36,753 nucleotides of DNA from Rubrivivax sp. (lineage in GTDB: Bacteria; Pseudomonadota; Gammaproteobacteria; Burkholderiales; Burkholderiaceae_C). Both the position numbers and the translations under genes were made by a program. Below, in pieces: positions 1 to 10,640 of this stretch (position 1 is the first letter of the stretch; the number at the start of each line of letters is the position of its first letter). The notes below the pieces were generated by a model that worked only from the letters and a program-made list of their open reading frames with translations, was not told the origin of the DNA and searched no databases. The DNA lies in contig JAJTDE010000032.1 of assembly GCA_021298085.1 (NCBI GenBank), forward strand, positions 1-36,753, given 5' to 3'.

Positions 1-12
1 TGGTTCCTGGTA

Positions 13-1242
13 TCACTGCCAGCTGCGGTTGAACAGGGCCGTGCGGATCTGCGTGGCGGCCAGCGCGTGCCCGTAGGGCGTCGGGTGGAAGCCGTCCGAG
101 AACAGGTAGTTGCGCCACCAGTTGCTGCCGCCCGTGGCGCCCGCCGGGGGCGTCTGGGCCGTCAGGGCCGTCGCGGTGCAGGTGGGGAAGCTGTAGGTGG
201 GCAGACCGTCGCTGCCCACGCCCGTGGCCGGGCAGGCCGTGGTGGTGACGTTGGTCAGCCCGTAGGTGGCGGGGTTGGCGACCTGGTCGTCGAAGCGCGA
301 TTGCAGGTCGATGATCAGCACGGCGTTGTTGGTGCCGAAGCGCTTGGTCAGTTCGCCGTTGAATGCGGTGACCCAGCCCTTGAACAGCGTTTCTGCCTGA
401 CCCCGTGCGGCCGTACCCGTGGTGCCACCACCCGCGGCAGCAGCGATGCCGTTCAGCACCATCTGGAAGCGCGGCGTGTTGGTGATGCCCGGCATGTTGA
501 TCAGCACCACCTGCTTGGCGCCCTTCTCGAGCACATTGGTGTTGATCTGGTCGGCGAAGCGGTTGGCCAGCGCGGCCATGTACAGGCCACCCACGGTGGC
601 CAGGCCCGAGGCGCTGCCCAGGTTGGCGTCTACCGTGGCGGCCGGCAGCACCGTCTTCAGTGCGGTGCCGTAGGCATTGACGGCGGCCAGTTGGGCCGGC
701 GAGCCTGCGGCAGCGCCACCCACGGCCAGGTACAGGCCCACGATGTCGGCGGCGTCATTGCCGCCGCCGTCGATCAGGACCAGGTCGTTGGCGGTGTAGT
801 TGCCACCGGCCACAGCGGCCTGCATCTGCACGACGATGTTGCGCGGGTCAGGCGCCGTGATGCCCGAGGTGGCGCCGTTCACGCGGCCACCGCCGATGGC
901 GTAGTTGGTGCAGCCGGTCTTGGCCGTGTTGGGCGCAAACGTGGTGCCCGTGAAGCTGAAGAAGTTGCAGTGCTGGGCGATCTTGTAGCTCTGGGCGATG
1001 AGCTCAGGGAACATGAGCTCAGGCGCCGTGCTGGTGCCCTGGACGGTGGCTTTGACGCCACCAAACGTGCCCACGTCGGCCAGGCTGTCGCCCAGCACCT
1101 TGACAGCGGTGATGTTGGGCAGCGGCGTGGCGTCGCCGCCGCCGCCGCAGCCGGCCAGCAGCGCGGCGCCGGCGACAGCCGCCAGCGCGAGGCGTCGCGT
1201 CCATGCGCGGCGAGCGTGCAGTTGGGGCAGGTTGGATTCCAT
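13..1242 (-). CDS. SGNH/GDSL-family esterase/lipase, predicted lipoprotein
   Basis: A 409-residue exported hydrolase of the GDSL (SGNH) superfamily, expected to cleave ester bonds at the cell envelope; the substrate cannot be read from sequence. The N-terminus has a basic stretch (RRAWTRR), a hydrophobic segment and a lipobox LLAGC with Cys32, followed by a Gly-rich linker, so a lipoprotein anchored in the membrane is likely. Block I is VLGDSLADVG with the presumed nucleophile Ser53; GGGND near residue 160 resembles the block III oxyanion Asn; the C-terminal DGFH places Asp383 and His386 of the usual Asp-x-x-His pair. An AAGGAG ribosome site lies six bases before the ATG at 1242, which fixes the start. 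It reads alone on the minus strand and its end is within 13 bases of the window edge, so partners to the left are unknown. Family assignment is firm; substrate is not. Confidence 0.9.
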   Translation of the reverse strand: MESNLPQLHARRAWTRRLALAAVAGAALLAGCGGGGDATPLPNITAVKVLGDSLADVGTFGGVKATVQGTSTAPELMFPELIAQSYKIAQHCNFFSFTGTTFAPNTAKTGCTNYAIGGGRVNGATSGITAPDPRNIVVQMQAAVAGGNYTANDLVLIDGGGNDAADIVGLYLAVGGAAAGSPAQLAAVNAYGTALKTVLPAATVDANLGSASGLATVGGLYMAALANRFADQINTNVLEKGAKQVVLINMPGITNTPRFQMVLNGIAAAAGGGTTGTAARGQAETLFKGWVTAFNGELTKRFGTNNAVLIIDLQSRFDDQVANPATYGLTNVTTTACPATGVGSDGLPTYSFPTCTATALTAQTPPAGATGGSNWWRNYLFSDGFHPTPYGHALAATQIRTALFNRSWQ

Positions 1243-1361
1243 GGTTTCTCCTTCGGGAATGCTGCGGCGCCAGTCGATTCATTGCGCCAGGTCACCAAAG
1301 CCGGGAACTATAGGCTCGGGGCCATGGGCTGCTGACGCGGGCTAACCCGTCATAGGGGGCG

Positions 1362-1766
1362 TCAATGGGGGAGGTGTGTTCCCGGCTTGCGCATCGCCAT
1401 CAGGCCGGCCAGCAGCAGCGCACCGTTGGCGGTGGCCATCCACACTTGCTGGCTCCCCACGGCTTCCGGCAGATGGCCCAGCAGTTCCGGGGCCTTCTGC
1501 TCCACATAGCGAGCCAGCTCGAACACCTCGGCGCCGTGGATGTTCCTGACGACGTCGGGCGTGATGTCCAGGGGTTGTGACGGGGTGCTGGGCAATAGCC
1601 TGGCAAAGGCGCCTGCGGCCAACGCTACCAGGGCCAGCGGGCCGACCGGCCGCAACATCGCCGTCAGCAGACGGGTCTGCACGGCCGTGGGCGCGTGTTC
1701 GTAGAAGTCCGCCACCAGCGGCGCCAGTTCCGATTCGCTTGCCAATGGGATATCACGGGTGGGCAT
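1362..1766 (-). CDS. Hypothetical protein with one or two hydrophobic segments
   Basis: I do not recognise this 134-residue protein. The frame is open to 1808, but an ATG at 1766 has AAGGGG five bases upstream (1772-1777), so the shorter start MPTRDIPLASE is preferred. Residues about 30-55 hold a hydrophobic stretch (VGPLALVALAAGAFARLL) and the C-terminus another (ANGALLLAGLMAM), with an acidic, helix-like middle (HGAEVFELARYVEQKAPELL) between them. This looks like a small membrane-associated protein with a soluble amphipathic centre. It lies 119 bases downstream of the GDSL gene's start on the same strand, so the two could be cotranscribed, and is divergent from the crystallin-type gene at 1966. 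No function is proposed. Confidence 0.6.
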   Translation of the reverse strand: MPTRDIPLASESELAPLVADFYEHAPTAVQTRLLTAMLRPVGPLALVALAAGAFARLLPSTPSQPLDITPDVVRNIHGAEVFELARYVEQKAPELLGHLPEAVGSQQVWMATANGALLLAGLMAMRKPGTHLPH

Positions 1767-1965
1767 GACGACCCCTTGTTCAGGTGGTGTAAGGCTCGAT
1801 CGTGCCACTTCAAGCGTGAAGGAATGGTGTCACGACGACAGCAAAGCGTAAGCGGTTGCGTCGTGCTGCCATGCCACGGACCCCGCAGGGGGGAGGGCGT
1901 CAACAATCCAGGGCCGCCGTGCGTTGCGGGTTTATCCTCGCAACCCAGACCTCGTTGGAGATGGC

Positions 1966-3108
1966 ATGACACAAACCTTGCGCCAATGGCTGGCGGCCGC
2001 CAGCCTCACCCTTGGCCTGGCCACCATGGCAGTCGACGTCTCGGCATCGGTGGTCCTGCACGAGCACGACAACTTCAACGGGCGTTCCACGACGGTGCTG
2101 CTGCGCACACCCAACCTGGGCCAGTGGAGTTTCAACGACACCGCGTCGTCGCTCACCATCCACAGCGGCTGGTGGCAGTTCTGCGAGCACGCTGACTTCA
2201 GCGGCGAGTGCATGACCCTGGGGCCAGGGCGCTATGCATCGCTGCGCGAGCAGAACTTCAACGACCGCATTACCTCGGTGCGGCCCATCCAGCCACCGGT
2301 GTCGGCGTCGCAGAACGCCATCGAGCTGTTTGAACACAACTCGCAGATCGGTCGTTCATTCAAGGCCTCTGGCGCGACGTCCAACCTGCAGCGCGACAAC
2401 TTCAATGACGTCGCGTCCTCGGTGGTGGTCAGGGCAGGGCGCTGGGAACTGTGCGCCGATGCCGAATTCATGGGCCGCTGCGTGGTGGTGGGCCCCGGCA
2501 TCTACCCCGATCTCGGGCAGTGGGGCATGAACGACCAGATCTCGTCAGTGCGCCCCAGCACGGCGCCGCTGTCACCCGGCATCATGAGCATCGGCATGCC
2601 CGGTGGGCCGACCTCGGGCAGCGGCAGCTGGATCGGCGGCGGCAACCGGCCCTTTGATGAAAGCACAGCCCCTGAGATCACCTTCAGCGCCAACCGAACG
2701 TCGCGGGTCAGTTTTCCGGGCAACCCTTGTGTGGTGATCTATGGGCGCAACGGCCAGCGCATCCAGAACCTGCCGCAGTGTGATGCCGCGCAGATCGCCC
2801 AGGCCGATGACCTGATGGGGCGCTTCCGCAGCGAACTCGGGCTGGACCGCCGTGATGCCGGAAACCCATGGTCGGGCCTGCGCGCGCCTGGTGGCCCGGG
2901 CACGGCTGGCGGGTTGCCTGCTGCCGGTGAATCCATCCAGGTGCTCATCGAGCTCAACCGCGAAGGCGAGGTGCGATTTGGCAATGGGTGTGTTGTCAAC
3001 TACTCGGGCACTGGCCGGCGCACGGGCCAGGCGCCTTCCTGCTCGGGCGACCAGATCCGCCGCGCCGACGACGAGATGGCCAACTACCGGCGTGCCAGCG
3101 GCCTGTGA
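1966..3108 (+). CDS. Secreted beta/gamma-crystallin-type protein with duplicated C-terminal Cys unit
   Basis: A 380-residue secreted protein. The ATG at 1966 has GGAG five bases upstream and opens a Sec signal peptide (residues 1-27, ending DVSA). Residues about 28-108 and 118-198 are two beta/gamma-crystallin domains, each of two Greek keys: FNDTASS, FNDRITS, FNDVASS and MNDQISS all carry the N/D-N/D-x-x-S/T-S calcium-binding signature of microbial beta/gamma-crystallins, so Ca2+ binding is likely. After a Gly/Ser/Pro linker (200-235) come two copies of a unit I do not recognise, at about 238-291 and 326-379, each with Cys pairs exactly 17 residues apart (C255/C272, C342/C359) and the pattern QI-x2-ADD-x-M-x2-(F/Y)R. 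The role may be structural, protective or inhibitory outside the cytoplasm. Family call for the N-terminal half is firm. Confidence 0.88.
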   Translation: MTQTLRQWLAAASLTLGLATMAVDVSASVVLHEHDNFNGRSTTVLLRTPNLGQWSFNDTASSLTIHSGWWQFCEHADFSGECMTLGPGRYASLREQNFNDRITSVRPIQPPVSASQNAIELFEHNSQIGRSFKASGATSNLQRDNFNDVASSVVVRAGRWELCADAEFMGRCVVVGPGIYPDLGQWGMNDQISSVRPSTAPLSPGIMSIGMPGGPTSGSGSWIGGGNRPFDESTAPEITFSANRTSRVSFPGNPCVVIYGRNGQRIQNLPQCDAAQIAQADDLMGRFRSELGLDRRDAGNPWSGLRAPGGPGTAGGLPAAGESIQVLIELNREGEVRFGNGCVVNYSGTGRRTGQAPSCSGDQIRRADDEMANYRRASGL

Positions 3109-3136
3109 GGCACGCCACCGCCGGGGCCGCTCGGCC

Positions 3137-3151
3137 GGCCCACGGTGGGCC
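3137..3151. terminator. Hairpin between convergent genes, possible bidirectional terminator
   Basis: GGCCCACGGTGGGCC is a perfect dyad (odd 15-base palindrome; six-pair stem with a CGG loop). It lies in the 54-base gap between the convergent crystallin-type gene and pobA. There is no T-run on either side, so a classical intrinsic terminator is not shown; position is the main argument. Confidence 0.4.
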
Positions 3152-3162
3152 GCGCCTGCGGG

Positions 3163-5700
<2,538 letters not shown>

Positions 5701-5702
5701 GC

Positions 5703-6230
5703 GTGGCCGCCCTGCTGCGCCGGCTGGCGCACCTGTTTGCCCTGGTGGGTTCGGCGGTGGCCTTGCTCACCGGGCTGATGACGGTGGTCAGTGTGGCGGG
5801 CCGGGCGTTGATCACGCAGCCCATCCAGGGTGACGTGGAACTCACGCAGTTCGGCATCGCGCTGGCCATCTCGCTGGGCCTGCCGTGGTGTCAGCTGCGC
5901 TCGGGCAACATCATCGTGGACTTTTTCACCCAGCGGCTGCCGCTGCGCCAGCAGGGCTGGCTGGACGGCGTGGGCTGCCTGCTGCTGGGCACGATGTGCG
6001 CCTTGCTGGCTTGGCGCACCGGTACCGGTGCCTTGTCGGTGCACCAGGCCCATGAGCAGTCGATGATCCTCGAACTTCCGATGTGGTGGGCCTATGCGTC
6101 GCTGGCGCCGGGCCTGGCGCTGACCGCACTGATTGCGCTGTGGCAGAGCGTGGGCCATTTCACCGGGCGGCTGGCGCCGGTGGAAGGTGAGGCGGCTGCG
6201 GTGGCCGCCGCCGCCGGGGACACGGCATGA
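5703..6230 (+). CDS. TRAP transporter small permease (DctQ family)
   Basis: A 175-residue inner-membrane protein forming the small subunit of the TRAP importer. It starts at GTG 5703, two bases after the stop of the binding-protein gene, so its translation is probably coupled; the frame is open further upstream only because it overlaps that gene. Four hydrophobic segments can be seen at about residues 8-32, 48-64, 80-105 and 120-145, as expected for DctQ, with the family-typical GDVELTQFGIALAISLGLPW and NIIVDFFTQRLP near residues 42-80. The C-terminus is an Ala-rich soluble tail. The last four bases overlap the large-permease start (ATGA at 6227). Confidence 0.92.
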   Translation: MAALLRRLAHLFALVGSAVALLTGLMTVVSVAGRALITQPIQGDVELTQFGIALAISLGLPWCQLRSGNIIVDFFTQRLPLRQQGWLDGVGCLLLGTMCALLAWRTGTGALSVHQAHEQSMILELPMWWAYASLAPGLALTALIALWQSVGHFTGRLAPVEGEAAAVAAAAGDTA

Positions 6231-7552
6231 CGCCGACCCTCATTGGCGTGGTGATGTTCTGCGGCATGCTGCTGCTGATGGGTCTGCGCGTGCCCATCGC
6301 CGCGGCGATGTTCATCCCGGGGGCGCTGGGTTACTGGGCGATGAGTGGCGAGGCCAGCCTGTTGAACCTGCTCAAGGGCAGTGCGGTGGCGCGCCTGACG
6401 CTGTATGACCTGAGCGTCATTCCCCTGTTCCTGCTGATGGGGCAGTTTGCGACGCAGGGTGGCTTGAGCCGCGCGCTGTTTCGCGCTGCCGCGGCGCTGG
6501 TCGGGCATGTGCGGGGCGGGCTGGGCATGGCGTCCATCCTGTCGGCGGGTGCCTTTGGCGCGGTCTGTGGTTCGTCGGTGGCGACGTCGGCCACCATCAC
6601 CCAGGTGGCCTACCCCGAGATGCGCGCGCACGGCTATTCCGGCCGCCTGGCCACCGCCACCCTGGCCACCGGCGGCACGCTGGGCATCCTGATCCCGCCA
6701 TCGGTGCCGTTGGTGGTGTATGCCATCCTGACCGAACAGAACATCGCCAAGCTGTTTGCCGCGGCCATGGTCCCGGGCATTCTGGCCATGCTGGGCTACA
6801 TCGTGGTCATCAGCCTGGTGTGCCGCCGCAATCCCGAGCTGGCCCCTCCCACCCAGAAACTCCCCGCGGCGCAACGCTGGTCGGCCTTGCTGGGGGTGTG
6901 GCCCATCGCCACCATCTTCTTCATCGTGTTTGGCGGCATCTACGGTGGGGTGTTTTCGCCCACCGAAGGGGCGGCTGTGGGCGCGGTGGCCACCTTGCTG
7001 GCCGGGCTGTTCCAGCGTGAGCTGACCTTGGAGGGCGTCAAGCGAAGCTTCCTGGGCACCGCCGAAACCAGTGCGATGGTCTTCATGATCTTCCTGGGCG
7101 CCGACATGATGAACGCGTCGCTGGCGCTCACGCAGATGCCCGCTGCACTGGCCGATTGGGTGAGCCACCTTCAGGTGAACCCCATGCTCATTGTCGCGGC
7201 CATCCTGGTGTTCTATGTGATCCTGGGCTGCGTGATGGACGAGCTGTCGATGCTGCTGCTGACCATCCCGGTCATCTTCCCGGCCGTGATGGGCCTGGAC
7301 CTGATGGGCCTGGGCGCGCAGGACAAGGCCATCTGGTTTGGCGTGCTCGTCTTGATGACAGTGGGCATCGGGCTGATTGCGCCGCCGGTGGGCCTGAACG
7401 TCTATGTGGTGAACAACCTGGCGCGCGATGTGCCGATGGCTGAAACCTACAAGGGCGTATTCCCCTTCCTGGCCTGGGACGCCCTGCGGGTGCTGTTGCT
7501 GCTGGCCTTCCCGGTGATCAGCCTGGGGCTGGTGCAGTTGTTGTTCAACTGA
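6227..7552 (+). CDS. TRAP transporter large permease (DctM family)
   Basis: A 441-residue inner-membrane protein, the ion-coupled transport subunit of the TRAP system, with about a dozen hydrophobic segments, matching usual DctM length (about 425-440). Family hallmarks include LLLMGLRVPIAAAMFIPG near the start, the GAFGAVCGSSVATSATITQ loop, the GTLGILIPPSVPLVVYAI helix region and the mirror-image GLIAPPVGLNVYVVNN near residue 385. The start overlaps the DctQ stop by four bases (ATGA). At its 3' end it overlaps the convergent dihydrouridine synthase gene by eight bases, so no terminator separates them. Together with the two preceding genes it forms a complete secondary importer driven by an ion gradient. 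Confidence 0.95.
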   Translation: MTPTLIGVVMFCGMLLLMGLRVPIAAAMFIPGALGYWAMSGEASLLNLLKGSAVARLTLYDLSVIPLFLLMGQFATQGGLSRALFRAAAALVGHVRGGLGMASILSAGAFGAVCGSSVATSATITQVAYPEMRAHGYSGRLATATLATGGTLGILIPPSVPLVVYAILTEQNIAKLFAAAMVPGILAMLGYIVVISLVCRRNPELAPPTQKLPAAQRWSALLGVWPIATIFFIVFGGIYGGVFSPTEGAAVGAVATLLAGLFQRELTLEGVKRSFLGTAETSAMVFMIFLGADMMNASLALTQMPAALADWVSHLQVNPMLIVAAILVFYVILGCVMDELSMLLLTIPVIFPAVMGLDLMGLGAQDKAIWFGVLVLMTVGIGLIAPPVGLNVYVVNNLARDVPMAETYKGVFPFLAWDALRVLLLLAFPVISLGLVQLLFN

Positions 7553-8510
7553 GGCTCGGTGACGTCCCCTGGGGCCACAGCAGCGCCGTCACCTGGGCCG
7601 GGTCCTGGGTGCCCCGGATGCGCTGAAAGGCGACTTCCGCCTCGGGGTGTGCACGGCGCAGCAGGTTGAGCCACTGCTTCAGGCGCCCAGCGCGGTGACG
7701 CGCCGCCACGCGCCGTCCGATGCGTTCCCAGAAGCCCTGCATCAGGGGCAGCAGGGTCTCCCAATCCGGGGTGCGCTGGCCCAGGATGGCCCGCGCCAGC
7801 CCCGGTTGGGCGACCATGCCGCGGCCCAGCATCAGTGCGCTGCAGCCGCTCTCGGCCAGGCAGCGGCGCGCGTCGTCCACACTCCAGACCTCGCCGTTGG
7901 CGACCACCGGAATGGCCACCGCCTGCCGCACCTCGGCAATCAAGGGCCAGTGGGCCGGCGGCCGGTAGCCGTCGAGCTTGGTGCGGGCATGCACCACCAG
8001 CTCACCCGCGCCACCATCGGCCATGGCCCTGGCGGCATCCAGCATGCGCGAGCTGTCGCGCACGCCCAGGCGCATCTTGGCCGAGACCGGCACCGCTGCC
8101 GGCACGGCACGCCTGACGGCCGAGACAATGCGCTGCACCAGCTCGGGTTCATCGAGCAGCACGGCGCCGCCGCGGTGGCGGTTGACGGTGGGGGCCGGGC
8201 AGCCGAAATTCAGGTCGATGCCCTCGGCGCCCAGCTCGGCCAGGCGGGCCGCGTTGTCGGCCAGCACGCTGGGCTCTGACCCCAGCAGCTGCGCCCGCAC
8301 CGGTGTGCCGCTGGGGGTGCGGCTGCCGTGGCGCAACTCGGGCATCTGCCGCAGGAAGACCCGGGCCGGCAGCAGCTGGTCGGTCACGCGGATGAATTCG
8401 CTGACGCAACGCTCGACGCCGCCGACGGCGGTGAGGGTGTCGCGCAGGTCGGCGTCGAGCAGCCCTTCCATCGGGGCCAGCAGCAGGCGGGGGGCGGGGG
8501 GCGTGGTCAC
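7545..8510 (-). CDS. dusC: tRNA-dihydrouridine(16) synthase (DusC)
   Basis: A 321-residue FMN enzyme that reduces uridine in the tRNA D-loop to dihydrouridine. The TIM-barrel start RLLLAPMEGLLD is at residues 8-19; the signature NFGCPAPTVNRHRGGA at 101-116 holds the catalytic Cys104; KMRLG, HART and the phosphate-binding ANGEVWS and LMLGRGMVAQPGL segments follow in order. The short C-terminal helical domain (KQWLNLLRR) and the DusC-like APMEGLLDADLRD opening favour the U16-specific subgroup over DusA or DusB, though subgroup choice is less certain than the family. The start codon is GTG at 8510 and lacks a clear ribosome site. It is convergent with the TRAP genes (eight-base overlap) and divergent from the radical SAM gene. 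Confidence 0.93.
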   Translation of the reverse strand: MTTPPAPRLLLAPMEGLLDADLRDTLTAVGGVERCVSEFIRVTDQLLPARVFLRQMPELRHGSRTPSGTPVRAQLLGSEPSVLADNAARLAELGAEGIDLNFGCPAPTVNRHRGGAVLLDEPELVQRIVSAVRRAVPAAVPVSAKMRLGVRDSSRMLDAARAMADGGAGELVVHARTKLDGYRPPAHWPLIAEVRQAVAIPVVANGEVWSVDDARRCLAESGCSALMLGRGMVAQPGLARAILGQRTPDWETLLPLMQGFWERIGRRVAARHRAGRLKQWLNLLRRAHPEAEVAFQRIRGTQDPAQVTALLWPQGTSPSLS

Positions 8511-8635
8511 GGTGGGGGGTTCGGGTGCGGCCCGGCGTCGGGCAGGGCAGGGCAGGGCGGCGGCGATGGTATCGCTCAGCCAGCCTGTTCAGCCCCGCGC
8601 GCCCGGCCCTTCGCGCCCCGCATCACAATCCCGAC

Positions 8636-10636
8636 ATGGCCGTTTCCTCCCCACCCCGCGCTGACGCGGGGTCGTCATCACTTCGCACTGGCGCAAGCCT
8701 GCGCGTGCTCAGCGTCATTCCGCCCATGACGCAGCTGAACACACCCTACCCGTCGACCGCCTACCTCACGGGTTTTCTGCGTTCGCAGGGTGTGGATGCA
8801 CACCAGTGCGACCTGGCCCTGGCCCTGGTGCTGGAACTGCTGTCCCGGCAGGGCCTGCTCGCGGTGAAGTACGAGCTGGAGGCCGAGTTGGAGGCCGCAC
8901 CCGCTCCGGGCGCATCGCCGCGTGTGCCCAGCGCCCGCGTGGCCGCCTTCCTGGCGCGCTTCGACGCCTATGCGCAGAGCATCGACCGCGTCATCGCCTT
9001 CCTGCAGGGGCGTGACCCGACCCTGGCGCACCGCATCGCGGGCGGGGGCTTTCTGCCCGAGGGTGAGCGTTTTGCCACCCTGGACGCGTATGCGCAGGGG
9101 GTGGCGGCGGGCGACGATGACCCGCTGACCTGGGCGTTTGGTGCCCTGGGCACGCACGACCGCGCGCGTCACCTGGCCACGCTCTACCTGAACGACCTGG
9201 CCGACGTCATCCGCGACGGCATCGACCCCCGCTTTGAGTTTGTGCGTTATGCCGAGAAGCTGGCCGCCAGTCAGGCCAGCTTCGACCCCCTGGCGCAGGC
9301 GCTGGCAGCACCGCCCAACCTGCTGGACCGCACGCTGCAGCGCCTGGCACACGATGCGGTGACGCAGCACGCGCCCGATGTGCTGCTGCTCTCAGTGCCT
9401 TTTCCCGGGGCGGTGTATGGCGCCTTGCGCATTGCCCAGGCGGCCCGCGCGGTGCCGGGGCTGGGCCCGCGGCTGCGCATCGTGCTGGGAGGAGGTTTTG
9501 TCAACACCGAGCTGCGCGAACTCTCTGAACCGCGCCTCTTCGACTTTGTCGATCACGTGACGCTGGACGCTGGCGAGCGGCCGCTGCTGGCACTGCTCGA
9601 GCACTACCAGGGCCGTCGCGGCGCGTCCCGGCTGGTGCGCACCTTTGCGCGGGTGGAGGGCCAGGTGCGTTACCTCCATCTGGCCGAACCCGACGTGCCG
9701 TTCGAGCAGGTGGGCACGCCCACCTGGGACGGCCTGCCGCTGAGCCGCTACCTGTCGCTGCTGGACATGCTCAACCCCATGCACCGACTGTGGAGCGACG
9801 GTCGCTGGAACAAGCTCACCATCGCGCATGGCTGCTACTGGAAGAAGTGCAGCTTCTGCGATGTTGGCCTGGACTACATCGGCCGCTACGAGACCGCCAG
9901 CGCCGCGCTGCTGGCCGACCGCATCGGGCAGATCGTGGCCGAGACCGGGCAGACGGGGTTTCATTTCGTGGACGAAGCTGCCCCGCCAAAAGCCCTGAAG
10001 GCCCTGGCCGATGAGCTGCTGCGGCGCGGCACACCCATCACCTGGTGGGGCAACGTCCGCTTCGAGAAGACCTTCACGCCCGAGCTCGCGCAGCGCTTGG
10101 CCGACAGCGGCTGCATTGCCATCACCGGCGGCCTGGAAGTGGCCAGTGACCGCCTGCTCGACCTGATGAAGAAGGGCGTGTCGGTGGACCAGGTCGCGCG
10201 CGTCACCAAGGCCTTTGCCGACGCCGGTGTGCTTGTTCATGCCTACCTGATGTACGGCTTCCCCACACAGACCGTGCAGGACACCGTGGATGCGCTGGAG
10301 CTGGTGCGTCAGCTGTTCCTGAACGGCTGTCTGCACAGCGGCTTCTGGCACCGGTTCACCTGCACCGTGCACTCACCCGTGGGACAACGGCCCCAGGACT
10401 ACGGCATCACCTTGCACCCGCTGCCACCCGGTGACTTTGCCAAGAACGACGTCGGCTTCACCGACCCGACCGGCACCGACCATGACGCGCTCGGCCATGG
10501 GCTGAAGAAGGCGCTCTACAACTACATGCATGGCCTGGGCCTGGAAGACGACGTGCGCGTCTGGTGGGATTTTCCGGTGCCGCGCCCGCGGGTGGCCAAG
10601 CGGCGCATCGAGCGGGCCCTGGGGCAGGTGTCCTGA
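8636..10636 (+). CDS. B12-binding-domain radical SAM protein, function unknown
   Basis: A 666-residue protein with a possible cobalamin-binding-like N-terminal domain and a radical SAM core. Residues about 20-55 (LRVLSVIPPMTQLNTPYPST, then LRSQGVDAHQCDL) resemble the opening of B12-binding radical SAM proteins, and VLGGGFVNTE near 284 the Rossmann-like region; no clear DxHxxG is seen, so cobalamin may not be bound. The iron-sulfur motif is Cys400-YWKK-Cys405-SF-Cys408, that is C-x4-C-x2-C rather than the canonical C-x3-C-x2-C. FHFVDEAAPPK, ITWWGNVRFEKTF and ITGGLEVASDRLLDLMKKGV match later strands of the SAM barrel. The ATG at 8636 is chosen because upstream sequence in frame is unlike the family; MTQLNTP is a less likely later start. 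It is monocistronic and convergent with the deiminase gene. Reaction and substrate are unknown. Confidence 0.85.
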   Translation: MAVSSPPRADAGSSSLRTGASLRVLSVIPPMTQLNTPYPSTAYLTGFLRSQGVDAHQCDLALALVLELLSRQGLLAVKYELEAELEAAPAPGASPRVPSARVAAFLARFDAYAQSIDRVIAFLQGRDPTLAHRIAGGGFLPEGERFATLDAYAQGVAAGDDDPLTWAFGALGTHDRARHLATLYLNDLADVIRDGIDPRFEFVRYAEKLAASQASFDPLAQALAAPPNLLDRTLQRLAHDAVTQHAPDVLLLSVPFPGAVYGALRIAQAARAVPGLGPRLRIVLGGGFVNTELRELSEPRLFDFVDHVTLDAGERPLLALLEHYQGRRGASRLVRTFARVEGQVRYLHLAEPDVPFEQVGTPTWDGLPLSRYLSLLDMLNPMHRLWSDGRWNKLTIAHGCYWKKCSFCDVGLDYIGRYETASAALLADRIGQIVAETGQTGFHFVDEAAPPKALKALADELLRRGTPITWWGNVRFEKTFTPELAQRLADSGCIAITGGLEVASDRLLDLMKKGVSVDQVARVTKAFADAGVLVHAYLMYGFPTQTVQDTVDALELVRQLFLNGCLHSGFWHRFTCTVHSPVGQRPQDYGITLHPLPPGDFAKNDVGFTDPTGTDHDALGHGLKKALYNYMHGLGLEDDVRVWWDFPVPRPRVAKRRIERALGQVS

Positions 10637-10640
10637 AGGC

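Noticed and set aside
67..1335. A 422-codon plus-strand frame opposite the GDSL gene
   Set aside because: The minus-strand gene has a signal peptide, GDSL block, Asp-x-x-His pair and a strong ribosome site; the plus frame is its shadow.
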